A DNA stretch of 64,000 nt, from assembly GCA_003278765.1 (NCBI GenBank), contig QCDK01000002.1, positions 91,460 through 155,459 of the forward strand. Direction: 5' to 3'. Below the pieces are notes generated by a model that was given only the letters and a program-made list of their open reading frames with translations, did not search any database and was not told where the DNA came from. The position numbers and the translations under genes were made by a program. This document shows, piece after piece, positions 39,622 through 49,266 of this stretch. Within the stretch, counting starts at the first letter, position 1. Each line of letters starts with the position of its first letter. Source of the DNA: Prochlorococcus sp. AG-355-G23. Its GTDB lineage: Bacteria; Cyanobacteriota; Cyanobacteriia; PCC-6307; Cyanobiaceae.

Positions 39622-40791
39622 TTATTCAATCCATTTTAAATCTGATCCAATTGCATCTTTTATACTAGATAATTGATGCTTATTAAGTTGCTTTATAATT
39701 CCCTCAAGTATATTTGGTACTAATTGTGGACCCTTATATATCCATCCTGTATAAAGTTGAATTAATGATGCTCCAGAACAAATTCTTTCCCAAGCTGACT
39801 CAGGACTATCTATTCCACCAACACCAATTAAAATAATCTTTTTATCAATATTATGTATATGTTTTATTATTTGATTTGCTTTTTTTTGGAGAGGCCTTCC
39901 ACTTAATCCTCCATTCTCTTGAGAGAGTAATAATCCAGTTTGCCTTATCTTTCTATTTTCAAGACCTAATCTATCAATGCTGGTATTTGTAGCAATTATT
40001 CCATCGATGTTTTCCTCGATTATTAATTGGCAAATATCTTCAATATCTTTAAGTCCTAAATCTGGCGCAATTTTTACAAATAATGGTGGACAATCAGGTA
40101 AGTTTTTAATTTCTCTAAGAAGTTCTTTTAGAAGAATTGGATCTTGTAATTTTCTTAGTCCTTCAGTATTCGGAGAACTAACGTTTATTGCTGCGTAATC
40201 ACAATATGGAATTAATAATTTTAGAGAAGTTAAATAATCATCTTTTGCTTGAGATAAACCTGTAATTTTTGACTTCCCGAAATTTATACCTAAACAAATA
40301 TTCTCCCTGTTTTTTTTAAACGCAATACCTTGTTCGACAAAGTTTTTAACTAGATTTTCAGCACCATTATTATTGAAACCCATTCTATTTAATGCTGCTT
40401 CTTCTTTTGCCAATCTAAATAACCTTGGTTTGGGATTTCCATTCTGAGGAAATTTAGTTACTGTACCAAGCTCGGCAAATCCAAAACCAAAATCTTTCCA
40501 TATATTTGCGGCAATTCCATTTTTGTCAAAACCCGCAGCTAAACCAATTGGATTACAAAAATTTATCCCACATATGTTCTGAGTTAACCTTTTATCAACT
40601 ACAGAAAATTCTTCATTTAGATTTTTTAAGATAGATGATACTATAGGCCAATTATATTTTCTTGAACTGAATGAAAGGAGACTAAGAGATAAATTTGTTA
40701 AGTATTCTGCATCAATTCCAGAGTCTTTTTTTAATACAGGGGTAATCAAGTTTTTATAAAGATTTTTTAATCCCCCCTTCTGTTCATTCAT
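39622..40791 (-). CDS. pyrD: Dihydroorotate dehydrogenase (quinone type, class 2)
   Basis: Oxidises dihydroorotate to orotate using membrane quinone. The 389-residue length, with an N-terminal amphipathic region before the barrel, marks the class 2 type. Diagnostic segments are NPIGLAAGFDKNG (FMN site), LGTVTKFPQNGNPKPRLFRL, NVSSPNTEGLRKLQ and the C-terminal GVGGIDSPESAWE and ASLIQLYTG. It sits between rnhA (6 bp after) and the cobD-like gene. Confidence 0.95.
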   Translation of the reverse strand: MNEQKGGLKNLYKNLITPVLKKDSGIDAEYLTNLSLSLLSFSSRKYNWPIVSSILKNLNEEFSVVDKRLTQNICGINFCNPIGLAAGFDKNGIAANIWKDFGFGFAELGTVTKFPQNGNPKPRLFRLAKEEAALNRMGFNNNGAENLVKNFVEQGIAFKKNRENICLGINFGKSKITGLSQAKDDYLTSLKLLIPYCDYAAINVSSPNTEGLRKLQDPILLKELLREIKNLPDCPPLFVKIAPDLGLKDIEDICQLIIEENIDGIIATNTSIDRLGLENRKIRQTGLLLSQENGGLSGRPLQKKANQIIKHIHNIDKKIILIGVGGIDSPESAWERICSGASLIQLYTGWIYKGPQLVPNILEGIIKQLNKHQLSSIKDAIGSDLKWIE

Positions 40792-40797
40792 AAAAAA

Positions 40798-41517
40798 TTA
40801 GGCTTCTTTTTTTTCTATTATCCAATATTTTTTATCTTTAGGAATCAATCTCCAATTACGCCATTCAAAAAGGGAATATTGTTTTATCTTTAAGTGGTTT
40901 TCATCACCTAATAAGGTGTCTAGTTCAGGTGAACTTAACAGATACTTTTTTTCTGCAAATTTTTGAATTAATTCATTGCGGGAAAATAATTCCTGAATTT
41001 CTGCAGGTGCATTTTTTTCAAAAAAATCAACTGAGGATTCTACTTTTTTTAAGTTACTTTCTATAGATATACCTTTGCTGTAATTAGTTGCAATTTTATC
41101 AACCCTATCATTTTGTTTATCCCCGCTATGACCTTTAACATATTCCATTAGTAAGCCATTAATTCTTAATTGATCAATTTTTTGCCATAGATCAAGATTT
41201 TGAACTGGCTTTCCTGAACTTGTTTTCCATCCATTTTTCTTCCAATTAATAATCCATTTTGTATAACCTTCTATGACATATTTACTATCAGTTCTTAGTT
41301 TAAAGTTCTCTTTTAATTTGTAGGTTTTTAATTTCTCAAGAGTTTTTATAGCCGCAGTGAGTTCCATTCTATTATTGGTAGTATTTTGCTCGGAACCACC
41401 TATTTCTAATTCGCTGTTATCGTCAAAAATTATTAAACCTCCCCAACCACCTGGGCCTGGATTACCACTGCAGGCTCCATCTGTTGCGGCTTCAATCGCA
41501 ATACTATCACTATTCAT
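40798..41517 (-). CDS. rnhA: Ribonuclease HI with C-terminal extension
   Basis: Cuts RNA in RNA-DNA hybrids. I chose ATG 41517: an open frame from 41598 would run into the rplL coding sequence, and the hairpin at 41525-41549 lies just upstream of this ATG. The protein then has 239 residues. The RNase H core is complete: [15 protein letters not shown] (catalytic Asp), NRMELTAAI (Glu), [15 protein letters not shown] (Asp) and [15 protein letters not shown]. About 85 residues beyond the core, ending in [10 protein letters not shown], form an extension of unknown role. Confidence 0.93.
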   Translation of the reverse strand: MNSDSIAIEAATDGACSGNPGPGGWGGLIIFDDNSELEIGGSEQNTTNNRMELTAAIKTLEKLKTYKLKENFKLRTDSKYVIEGYTKWIINWKKNGWKTSSGKPVQNLDLWQKIDQLRINGLLMEYVKGHSGDKQNDRVDKIATNYSKGISIESNLKKVESSVDFFEKNAPAEIQELFSRNELIQKFAEKKYLLSSPELDTLLGDENHLKIKQYSLFEWRNWRLIPKDKKYWIIEKKEA

Positions 41518-41524
41518 AATTTTG

Positions 41525-41549
41525 AAGCCGATATTGAGGTTATCGGCTT
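41525..41549 (-). promoter_or_regulatory. Perfect 9-bp hairpin between rplL and rnhA
   Basis: AAGCCGATA (41525-41533) and TATCGGCTT (41541-41549) are exact reverse complements with a 7-base loop. On the transcript it begins 15 bases after the rplL stop codon and ends 7 bases before the rnhA ATG. No T-run follows, so it is not a canonical terminator. It could slow readthrough, stabilise the rplL 3' end, or hide the rnhA ribosome-binding region. Function is inferred only. Confidence 0.6.
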
Positions 41550-41563
41550 GAAAAAATGTACTC

Positions 41564-41959
41564 TTACTTAAGTGTAACTTTACCGCCAGCTTCTTCAATC
41601 TCTTTCTTTAAAGATTCAGCATCTGCTTTGGCAATTCCTTCTTTTACGGTTTTTGGTGCAGATTCAACAAGTGCTTTTGCATCGCCAAGACCTAGACCAG
41701 TTGCATTTCTTACAACCTTAAGTACTTTAATTTTTGCAGCTGCATCAAAGCTTTCGAGAACTACATCAAATTCAGTTTTTTCTTCAGCAGCGCCACCATC
41801 TGCGTCACCGCCAGCTGCTCCTGGAGCTGCCATTACTACACCTGCAGAAGCTGCAGCAGATACACCAAAAGCTTCTTCAATTTGCTTTACAAGCTCAGAT
41901 GCTTCTAAAAGTGATAGAGATTTTAATGATGCAAGAATTTCTTCAGTTTTTGCGGACAT
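41564..41959 (-). CDS. rplL: 50S ribosomal protein L7/L12
   Basis: Stalk protein that recruits translation factors, 131 residues, a typical length. N-terminal dimer domain ([24 protein letters not shown]), a flexible Ala/Gly-rich hinge ([18 protein letters not shown]) and the C-terminal domain with [21 protein letters not shown] and [21 protein letters not shown] are all visible. It follows rplJ by 28 bp, as in the conserved rplJ-rplL unit. A hairpin separates it from rnhA. Confidence 0.97.
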   Translation of the reverse strand: MSAKTEEILASLKSLSLLEASELVKQIEEAFGVSAAASAGVVMAAPGAAGGDADGGAAEEKTEFDVVLESFDAAAKIKVLKVVRNATGLGLGDAKALVESAPKTVKEGIAKADAESLKKEIEEAGGKVTLK

Positions 41960-41987
41960 TTTCTTAAAAGTTAATTAGGTTTTTGAT

Positions 41988-42515
41988 TTAAGATTCTGAT
42001 TTTTCAGAATGTTGTTTAAGTGATCTAGCAAGTCCAGAAGGCACTTCATTGATAGAGATCGCAATTTTTGTTGCTACGCCATTTAGAGCGCCAGCAATTT
42101 TTGCCATCAATACTTCTTTAGATGGAAGACTTGCAATTTCTTTTATTTCAGAATCGCTAAGAAGTCTGCCTTCAAATAAAGCTCCTTTGGTCTCGGATTT
42201 TTTGGTGTCTTTTTGAAAAGATTGGATTGCTTTGACAGCTCCACCAACATCTTCTTTAATTAACACAAAAGCATTTGTTCCGGTCAGTAAAGATTCAAGA
42301 TCGTTCCAATTACTATCTCCATCAATAGCTTTGCGCATTAATGAATTTTTAGTAACTTTGCAGATGCCGTTAGTTGATTGCAATCTAGATCGCAAATCTG
42401 ACATCTCTTTGATAGTTAAACCTTTATAGTCAAGAACTACAGCCATTTCCGAGTCGTCTAAAAGAGATTTAATCTCAGTAACGATTTTTTGCTTATTCTC
42501 TAGTGTTCGGCCCAT
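41988..42515 (-). CDS. rplJ: 50S ribosomal protein L10
   Basis: Anchors the L7/L12 stalk to 23S rRNA, 175 residues. The N-terminal [15 protein letters not shown] and [18 protein letters not shown] are the family signature, and [11 protein letters not shown] follows. The long 190 bp gap upstream holds an L10-leader-like RNA through which L10 with L12 is expected to control its own operon. In the window it sits in the order rplK, rplA, leader, rplJ, rplL. Confidence 0.97.
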   Translation of the reverse strand: MGRTLENKQKIVTEIKSLLDDSEMAVVLDYKGLTIKEMSDLRSRLQSTNGICKVTKNSLMRKAIDGDSNWNDLESLLTGTNAFVLIKEDVGGAVKAIQSFQKDTKKSETKGALFEGRLLSDSEIKEIASLPSKEVLMAKIAGALNGVATKIAISINEVPSGLARSLKQHSEKSES

Positions 42516-42705
42516 TGATGTTTTTTGGATCGTAATTTAGGGAGAGCAGGAAATGCGGCAAAGTTCTTTTAAAGAGGCCGCTTTTATTAGATCCAAAAAG
42601 AAATAATTTAAGACGAGTCCTCGGTAGGAATTAAAAATTTAGAATAACTAAATCAACCTACTTTCTTTGGCCGTATTATTGCAATATAAATTATACTACA
42701 AAGCG
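42516..42705 (-). promoter_or_regulatory. Ribosomal protein L10 leader-like RNA
   Basis: The 190-base gap before rplJ holds nested stems. A perfect 10-bp outer stem pairs TTTTTGGATC (42522-42531) with GATCCAAAAA (42590-42599). Inside it, GCGGC (42555-42559) pairs with GCCGC (42577-42581). The outer stem ends just before the rplJ start. Position, length and closing stem fit the known L10-L12 autoregulatory leader. A covariance-model search with the Rfam L10 leader would settle it. Confidence 0.75.
42673..42701 (-). promoter_or_regulatory. Candidate promoter for the L10 leader-rplJ-rplL transcript
   Basis: On the minus strand TTGTAG (42696-42701) and TAATAC (42673-42678) are separated by 17 bases, a sigma-70-like pair in the region between the rplA stop and the leader. 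A start point some 7 bases downstream would include the whole leader. The match is partial, and this AT-rich genome gives many chance hits, so confidence is low. A dRNA-seq start site near 42665 would support it. Confidence 0.35.
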
Positions 42706-43413
42706 TTAACCTTCAGGTTGGTAATCTTGTACAGCATTTATGTCTAGTTGAACCGAAGGCCCCATTGTTGAAGTTACATAAAAAGTTTTCCAGTACTTTC
42801 CTTTAGCTCCACTTGGTTTATTTTTATCAATTGATTCTTGTAAGGTTTTTAAGTTGTCAAATAGAGCTTCTTTTGTGAAACTTGCTTTTCCAAAGCGGAC
42901 ATGAACGATTCCAGCTTTATCTGCTCTAAATTCGAGCTTACCAGCTTTGAATTCTTTTATTGCATTAGCAATGTCATTAGTTACTGTCCCAGCTTTAGGA
43001 TTAGGCATTAAACCTCTAGGTCCTAAAACTCTTCCTAATTTTGCAACCTTTGGCATCATATCGGGAGTTGCAATAAGTAAATCAAACTCCATATTTCCTT
43101 TGTTGATGCTTTCTACAAGATCTTCTTCGCCAAATAAATCTGCACCAGCAGCCTTAGCTTTTGATACATTCTCACCGCTTGTAATTACTGCAATTTTGAT
43201 GCTTTGGCCAGTACCATGTGGTAATGCAACAGTGGTCCTTAATTGTTGATCAGTATATTTTGGATCAATACCTAGACGTATATGTGCTTCAATAGTTTCA
43301 TCAAATTTTGCATTAGCATTTTCCTTGATAATACTAAGAGCTTCAAGTGGTGCGTAAATGCGATCTTCTATCTTTGTTGATAGAGCCGCCATTCTTTTAG
43401 ATAGTTTTTTCAT
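42706..43413 (-). CDS. rplA: 50S ribosomal protein L1
   Basis: Stalk-base protein and known translational repressor of its own operon, 235 residues. Clear signatures are [44 protein letters not shown] (about 135-149) and the C-terminal [11 protein letters not shown]. It follows rplK by 66 bp. That gap holds a GGGGAGG-bearing hairpin about 10 bases upstream of the ATG rather than a standard Shine-Dalgarno placement, suggesting control by L1 itself. Confidence 0.97.
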   Translation of the reverse strand: MKKLSKRMAALSTKIEDRIYAPLEALSIIKENANAKFDETIEAHIRLGIDPKYTDQQLRTTVALPHGTGQSIKIAVITSGENVSKAKAAGADLFGEEDLVESINKGNMEFDLLIATPDMMPKVAKLGRVLGPRGLMPNPKAGTVTNDIANAIKEFKAGKLEFRADKAGIVHVRFGKASFTKEALFDNLKTLQESIDKNKPSGAKGKYWKTFYVTSTMGPSVQLDINAVQDYQPEG

Positions 43414-43422
43414 AATAATATT

Positions 43423-43452
43423 GGGTGCAAACGGTTATTAACTAACCTCCCC
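43423..43452 (-). promoter_or_regulatory. Candidate L1 operator hairpin between rplK and rplA
   Basis: On the minus strand GGTTA (43443-43447) pairs exactly with TAACC (43433-43437) around a 5-base loop. Flanking GGGGA (43448-43452) can pair with CCC (43423-43425) across an asymmetric GTTTGCA bulge. A paired stem, an asymmetric loop and a second stem resemble the L1 binding site on mRNA and 23S rRNA. The purine run lies too far from the ATG to be an ordinary Shine-Dalgarno. L1 binding has not been tested. Confidence 0.5.
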
Positions 43453-43479
43453 TAAATAGTGAGAAATTGTGTATTGAAC

Positions 43480-43905
43480 TCAATCAGTGATAGATACGCC
43501 CATATTACGAGCAGTACCCTCAATTACTTTCATTGCTGATTCAACACTAGAACAGTTTAGATCAGGAAGCTTAGTTTTGGCTATTTCTTCTAATTGAGCT
43601 TTACTTATATTCCCTACAGAGCCTTTTGCGGATTCACCTGAACCTTTCTCTATACCAGCTGCTTTTGTTATTAAGACGGAAGCCGGAGGTGTTTTTGTAA
43701 TAAAAGTAAAGCTTCTATCTTCAAAAACAGAAATCTCGACTGGAATTACAAAACCTGCTTTATCTTGTGTCCTTGCGTTGTATTCTTTGCAAAATGCCAT
43801 GATATTGACACCATGTTGTCCTAAAGCTGGCCCTACAGGAGGAGCAGGATTTGCTTTGCCTGCTTGTAGAGCAAGCTTGATAACTGCAACAATTTTTTTT
43901 GCCAT
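43480..43905 (-). CDS. rplK: 50S ribosomal protein L11
   Basis: Binds the GTPase-associated center of 23S rRNA, 141 residues. The N-terminal [20 protein letters not shown] followed by [17 protein letters not shown] is the family hallmark, and [21 protein letters not shown] C-terminal sequence ([15 protein letters not shown]) completes it. It is placed after nusG (67 bp) and before rplA, the conserved secE-nusG-rplK-rplA order. No unusual residues. Confidence 0.97.
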   Translation of the reverse strand: MAKKIVAVIKLALQAGKANPAPPVGPALGQHGVNIMAFCKEYNARTQDKAGFVIPVEISVFEDRSFTFITKTPPASVLITKAAGIEKGSGESAKGSVGNISKAQLEEIAKTKLPDLNCSSVESAMKVIEGTARNMGVSITD

Positions 43906-43972
43906 TAGATTAGATAATTTAAGCTGGAGTAGAAAATCATAATTTTACTAGATAAACAAGAACAATTAGAAA

Positions 43973-44584
43973 TTAATTTTGTTTATTGATTTGGGAGAAT
44001 TCTAATTCTACAGGAGTCTCGCGCCCAAATATTGAAAGTAATGCTTTTAATTTATTTCTTTCTCCTGAAACTTCTATAACTTCTCCCTGGAAATCCTTGA
44101 ATGGACCGCTAGTTACAATGATTCTATCTTTTTCTTCAATATCTAACTTGATTACAGCTTTTTTCTCTGATGCGCGCTTAAAGATCCTATTAACTTCTTG
44201 TCTTGATAATGGTCGAGGTTTGATATGACCTCGCGATCTTCCGCTACCTCTACCGTCTTCAGCACCGACAAAGTTAATTACATTTGGAGTACTTTTAACA
44301 GCCATCATTGTATCTTCATCCAAAATCATTCTTACGAGGACATAACCTGGGAAAACCTTTTCTTCAGTAGTTTGTCTGCTTCCATCTTTTTTTAATTTAA
44401 TTCCTGGAGTTTGGGGTATTTCAATTTCAATGATTCTATTATTAACACCTAAAGTTACTGATCTCTGCTCAAGAGTCGCTTTTACTTTTTTTTCACAGCT
44501 TGATGCTACTTGAACTGCATACCATCTTGCGATGCTTGTATTTGCTTTTGAAGAAGCGAGGTTTGTTGTTAATTCATTACTCAT
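43973..44584 (-). CDS. nusG: Transcription antitermination factor NusG
   Basis: Binds RNA polymerase and promotes elongation and coupling to translation, 203 residues. The N-terminal domain begins ARWYAVQVASSCEKKVKATL. The KVFPGYVLVRMILDE segment is typical, and the KOW domain contains VTSGPFKDFQGEVIEVSGERNKLK near the C-terminus. About 20 extra residues precede the core. It is 51 bp downstream of secE. Confidence 0.97.
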   Translation of the reverse strand: MSNELTTNLASSKANTSIARWYAVQVASSCEKKVKATLEQRSVTLGVNNRIIEIEIPQTPGIKLKKDGSRQTTEEKVFPGYVLVRMILDEDTMMAVKSTPNVINFVGAEDGRGSGRSRGHIKPRPLSRQEVNRIFKRASEKKAVIKLDIEEKDRIIVTSGPFKDFQGEVIEVSGERNKLKALLSIFGRETPVELEFSQINKQN

Positions 44585-44635
44585 TTTTCTGGAAGCTAAA
44601 TTAGGATCTTTATTGATGGATATTGGGGAGATAAT

Positions 44636-44878
44636 TCAACCAAAAATTTGCGAGGCTGCCCATCCATAGAATCTGCTAACAGAAGCAATAGCTGCAGCAG
44701 AAAAAGATACCATAATTATAACTGCTACTGATTCGCTAAAAAGTTGTTGTTTGTTAGGCCACACGACAAGCTTAAGTTCATCGTAGGTAGATCTAAAAAA
44801 ATTATTCTTTTTTTTAGGCTCTTCAACTTCAGGAGAATGCTTTTTAAGAGGTTCTTTATTAGTAGTAGGACTTGTCAC
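44636..44878 (-). CDS. secE: Preprotein translocase subunit SecE
   Basis: An 80-residue single-span component of the SecYEG channel. The amphipathic region FFRSTYDELKLVVWPNKQQL (about residue 27-46) precedes a transmembrane helix (VAVIIMVSFSAAAIASVSRFYG), the short bacterial SecE layout. It starts the ribosomal and transcription gene run and lies 61 bp after the clpB2 stop. An AT-rich gap in between could contain a promoter. Confidence 0.94.
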   Translation of the reverse strand: MTSPTTNKEPLKKHSPEVEEPKKKNNFFRSTYDELKLVVWPNKQQLFSESVAVIIMVSFSAAAIASVSRFYGWAASQIFG

Positions 44879-44939
44879 AAAATTTTTTTGAAATTAAGCT
44901 ATATGCTTTAGTTTTTATTTTAGCTTATTGATTTACTCC

Positions 44940-47705
44940 TCAGCTAGGTTTGAAAACGATCTCATCTTTTTTAGCAGGGTTTAGCTTAATTGTTATATTT
45001 TTTTTATTTTTGAAGTTATCCTCTAAAAGTTTTGCAGCCAAGGGATTTTCTATTTGTCTTCTAAGTTCCCTGCTAAGTGGCCTAGCACCATATTCAGGTT
45101 CGTAAGAATCATTTGCAATTTTGTTGATAACTTTTTTGTCTATAGCGATATTTATTTTCTGCTCAAGTAGCAGGTTCTTTAAATCTTCTGTTTGTAGAAT
45201 GATTATTTTTTGAAGTTCATCAATAGATAATGGATCAAACTTTACCACTTCGTCAATTCTATTTAAAAATTCAGGTCTAAAAATTGAAGACAATGCATTA
45301 TTAATTAAATCGTCTAGAGTCTGTTGATCTCTTTCTAACTCTCCCTCACTTTTAGATATTTTTTGTGAATACTCCAGTATAGATTTACCAGCTAGGTTAC
45401 TTGTCATAATGATTACCGTATTTTTGAAATCTACGGTCCTTCCTTGAGAGTCCGTTAATCTTCCTTCATCTAAGACTTGCAAAAGGATATTAAATACTTC
45501 TGCATGTGCTTTTTCTATCTCATCAAGAAGTATTACTGAATAGGGTTTACGTCTTACAGCTTCAGTTAATTGACCTCCCTCTTCATAACCAACATAACCT
45601 GGGGGAGCTCCTAAAAGTCTTGCTACGGCATTTTTCTCCATATATTCACTCATGTCTAATCTTAAAAGTGCGTCTTCTTCATCAAATAAAACTGTTGCAA
45701 GAGATTTTGCTAATTCTGTTTTACCAACACCAGTAGGACCCATAAATAAAAAAGATCCAATAGGTCTTTTGGGACTTTTCATACCAACTCGAGCTCTTCT
45801 AATTGCAGCAGAAACAGCTTTTATGGCTTTTTCTTGTCCAATAACTTTTTCACTTAGTTCTGTTTCTAGATTGACTAATTTTTTACGTTCATTTGAAAAT
45901 ACTTTTGAGATTGGAATACCTGTGATTTTTGATATAACATCTGCAATATCATCAGGTTCAACTTGATATTTAAAAGGGAAATTTCTATTTTTCTTTATTT
46001 TATTAAAGTTCTCTTCAAGTTTTTGTATGTCATTCTCTATTTCACTTAACTCTTCTTCAAGCTTGTCTAAATAATCTAAATCATTTTCAATTTCGAGATT
46101 TGATTTATCTTTAATTTGTTTGGTTAGCTTATCTTCTTCTTTCATTAACATAGATAATTCCTCCATTTCTTCACGTAAATTGTTCCAATTTTCTAAAAGA
46201 ACGTTCAATTTTGCCTCTGACTGTTGTCTATTATTCAACAGTTTTTCTTTAGCTTCGATATTTTCTCCTTGCAAATTATTCAATTTTTCATCAATAGTAT
46301 TAAGTTTGCTTTCTTGTTGGAGAATGATTTGAGGCAAATTATTAGACTCGATTTTCAACTGAGCAGCTGCTTCATCAATTAAATCTATTGCACTATCAGG
46401 GAGACATTTATCGCTGATATATCTATCGGCTAATTTTGCAGAATAGTTTACAGCCTCTTCAGAAATTTTTATGCCATGATGTGACTCATATTTCTTTTTG
46501 ATCCCTTGTAATATTTTTGCGCTTAACTCTACAGAAGGTTCATTAACAGCTATCTTTTGAAAGCAATTATTTAATGCTTGATCTTTTTCAATAGTTTCAC
46601 GAAATTTCTCAGGTGTTGTTGTACCGATACATCTAAGTTCTCCTTCAGCTAATAAAGGTTTTAAGATATTACTGATGTCTGTGGAAGATCTGTCAGAACT
46701 TAATATTGAGTGAATTTCATCAATAAATAGAATCATTCCTTGGTTTGGATTATTTAGTTCCTGCATTATTAAGCTTAGTCTTTCCTCTAATTGACCTCTA
46801 AATTTGGTCCCAGAAACTAATGCACCTAAGTCAAGTGAAATAATTTTTAAGTCCTTCAAAGTATCAGGAACTTTTTTGTCTACAATTAATTGAGCAAGTA
46901 ATTTTGCAATTGAGGTTTTACCAACTCCAGGATTGCCAATAAGTATAGGGTTATTTTTGTTTCTTCTGCAGAGTACCCTCATTAAATTATTGATCTCATT
47001 TTCTCTTCCTAAAACGGGATCCAGTAAGCCTTTTTTTGCAGATTTTGTTAAATCTTTTCCATAAATTGAAAGAGCATTTTCATCTTTTCCAACTTGTTTT
47101 TTGGTTTCAATTTGAAGTTCACTTTTCGGTAATGGAACAATAGCTTTTTTAAATTTTTCTTCTTTTACAAAAGTCTTGTTAGTCTCGTTGATTGATTCAA
47201 CATTAGATTGATTGTTTATTTCAATTACATTCCCATAATTAAAAGAATCTTTTGATTGATTAATATTTGGATAAAACTTTAATTCTTCCTCTAATTTTTC
47301 CATTGAAAGGTTTCCTTCTTCAAAAACATAATTTCCAATTCTTAAATCTCTTCCAAGAGCAATTAGTAAATGAGGGATTTCTATTAATCTCGATCCCCAT
47401 TGAGTTTTTATCTGATTCGCGTTATCTAATAAAATTTCTAAATCTTCTCCGATAGTAAAAATATCTGACTCATTTATTGGTGTCTCTTCTAAAAAATCTT
47501 CTGTTATATCTAGAACTGTATCTTGGTCGATTGATAATTTTTCAATGAAGGCAAAGAATTCACTTGATGAGAACAATGTATGAATTATGTGTTCAATATT
47601 AAATTCGCTATGATCCCATTTTTTAGCGGTCTCTTCCCCTAATAAAAGAAGATTCCAACTAATATCGCTAAATAGTTCAGGACTGGATGTAAGTGTTTCT
47701 CTCAT
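44940..47705 (-). CDS. clpB2: Hsp100/Clp ATPase, ClpB2-like, with altered D1 site
   Basis: A 921-residue AAA+ disaggregase-type protein with two ATPase domains. D1 has GNPGVGKT and ILFIDEIH. D2 has GPTGVGKT and VILLDEIEKAH, and the sensor FRPEFLNRIDE is intact. A coiled middle domain lies between them and an N-terminal domain of about 200 residues precedes them. The pair of D1 arginine fingers found in ClpB (ALERRFQ) is replaced by ALNNCFQ, so N380 and C381 stand where two arginines are expected. The gene sits upstream of secE. A regular clpB is presumably elsewhere. Confidence 0.9.
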   Translation of the reverse strand: MRETLTSSPELFSDISWNLLLLGEETAKKWDHSEFNIEHIIHTLFSSSEFFAFIEKLSIDQDTVLDITEDFLEETPINESDIFTIGEDLEILLDNANQIKTQWGSRLIEIPHLLIALGRDLRIGNYVFEEGNLSMEKLEEELKFYPNINQSKDSFNYGNVIEINNQSNVESINETNKTFVKEEKFKKAIVPLPKSELQIETKKQVGKDENALSIYGKDLTKSAKKGLLDPVLGRENEINNLMRVLCRRNKNNPILIGNPGVGKTSIAKLLAQLIVDKKVPDTLKDLKIISLDLGALVSGTKFRGQLEERLSLIMQELNNPNQGMILFIDEIHSILSSDRSSTDISNILKPLLAEGELRCIGTTTPEKFRETIEKDQALNNCFQKIAVNEPSVELSAKILQGIKKKYESHHGIKISEEAVNYSAKLADRYISDKCLPDSAIDLIDEAAAQLKIESNNLPQIILQQESKLNTIDEKLNNLQGENIEAKEKLLNNRQQSEAKLNVLLENWNNLREEMEELSMLMKEEDKLTKQIKDKSNLEIENDLDYLDKLEEELSEIENDIQKLEENFNKIKKNRNFPFKYQVEPDDIADVISKITGIPISKVFSNERKKLVNLETELSEKVIGQEKAIKAVSAAIRRARVGMKSPKRPIGSFLFMGPTGVGKTELAKSLATVLFDEEDALLRLDMSEYMEKNAVARLLGAPPGYVGYEEGGQLTEAVRRKPYSVILLDEIEKAHAEVFNILLQVLDEGRLTDSQGRTVDFKNTVIIMTSNLAGKSILEYSQKISKSEGELERDQQTLDDLINNALSSIFRPEFLNRIDEVVKFDPLSIDELQKIIILQTEDLKNLLLEQKINIAIDKKVINKIANDSYEPEYGARPLSRELRRQIENPLAAKLLEDNFKNKKNITIKLNPAKKDEIVFKPS

Positions 47706-47774
47706 AAACTATAAAAACTATAGTTGATTATTAATTAATATTCTAAATAGGATCTGCATTAATAATCATCCAAT

Positions 47775-47806
47775 AATTTTCAAATTGTAAGATGAATTTG
47801 AAAATT
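47775..47806. repeat. Perfect 12-bp inverted repeat between clpB2 and eno
   Basis: AATTTTCAAATT (47775-47786) is the exact reverse complement of AATTTGAAAATT (47795-47806), with an 8-base spacer. It lies in the 263 bp divergent gap, about 70 bp from the clpB2 start and 160 bp from the eno start. A hairpin in RNA or a binding site for a dimeric regulator is possible. No T-run follows and nothing similar was recognised. Confidence 0.5.
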
Positions 47807-47965
47807 GTTTAGATGAGAGGATTTGCAGGGACTTTAGAATGAAAAAAAACGTTAAATAATATCTAAGCTCTTATAAAATTAGAAAATTATAGTTGGTTAA
47901 CAAATATATTTCAGATATTAGCCAAATAGTTCAGCTATTAATAGGATTTAAATAGTAATAATTAA

Positions 47966-49261
<1,296 letters not shown>

Positions 49262-49266
49262 TTTTA

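Noticed and set aside
41518..41598. A longer rnhA start at 41598
   Set aside because: It would overlap the end of rplL by 35 bases and read through the hairpin. The residues before ATG 41517 do not look like RNase H.
41734..41978. Long plus-strand frames opposite rplL and rplJ
   Set aside because: They are antisense reflections of the Ala-rich and Glu-rich ribosomal coding sequence, without start signals or domain features.
42516..42705. An intrinsic terminator in the rplA-rplJ gap
   Set aside because: The long closing stem ends next to the rplJ start and encloses 58 bases, and no T-run follows on the minus strand. The leader explanation fits better.
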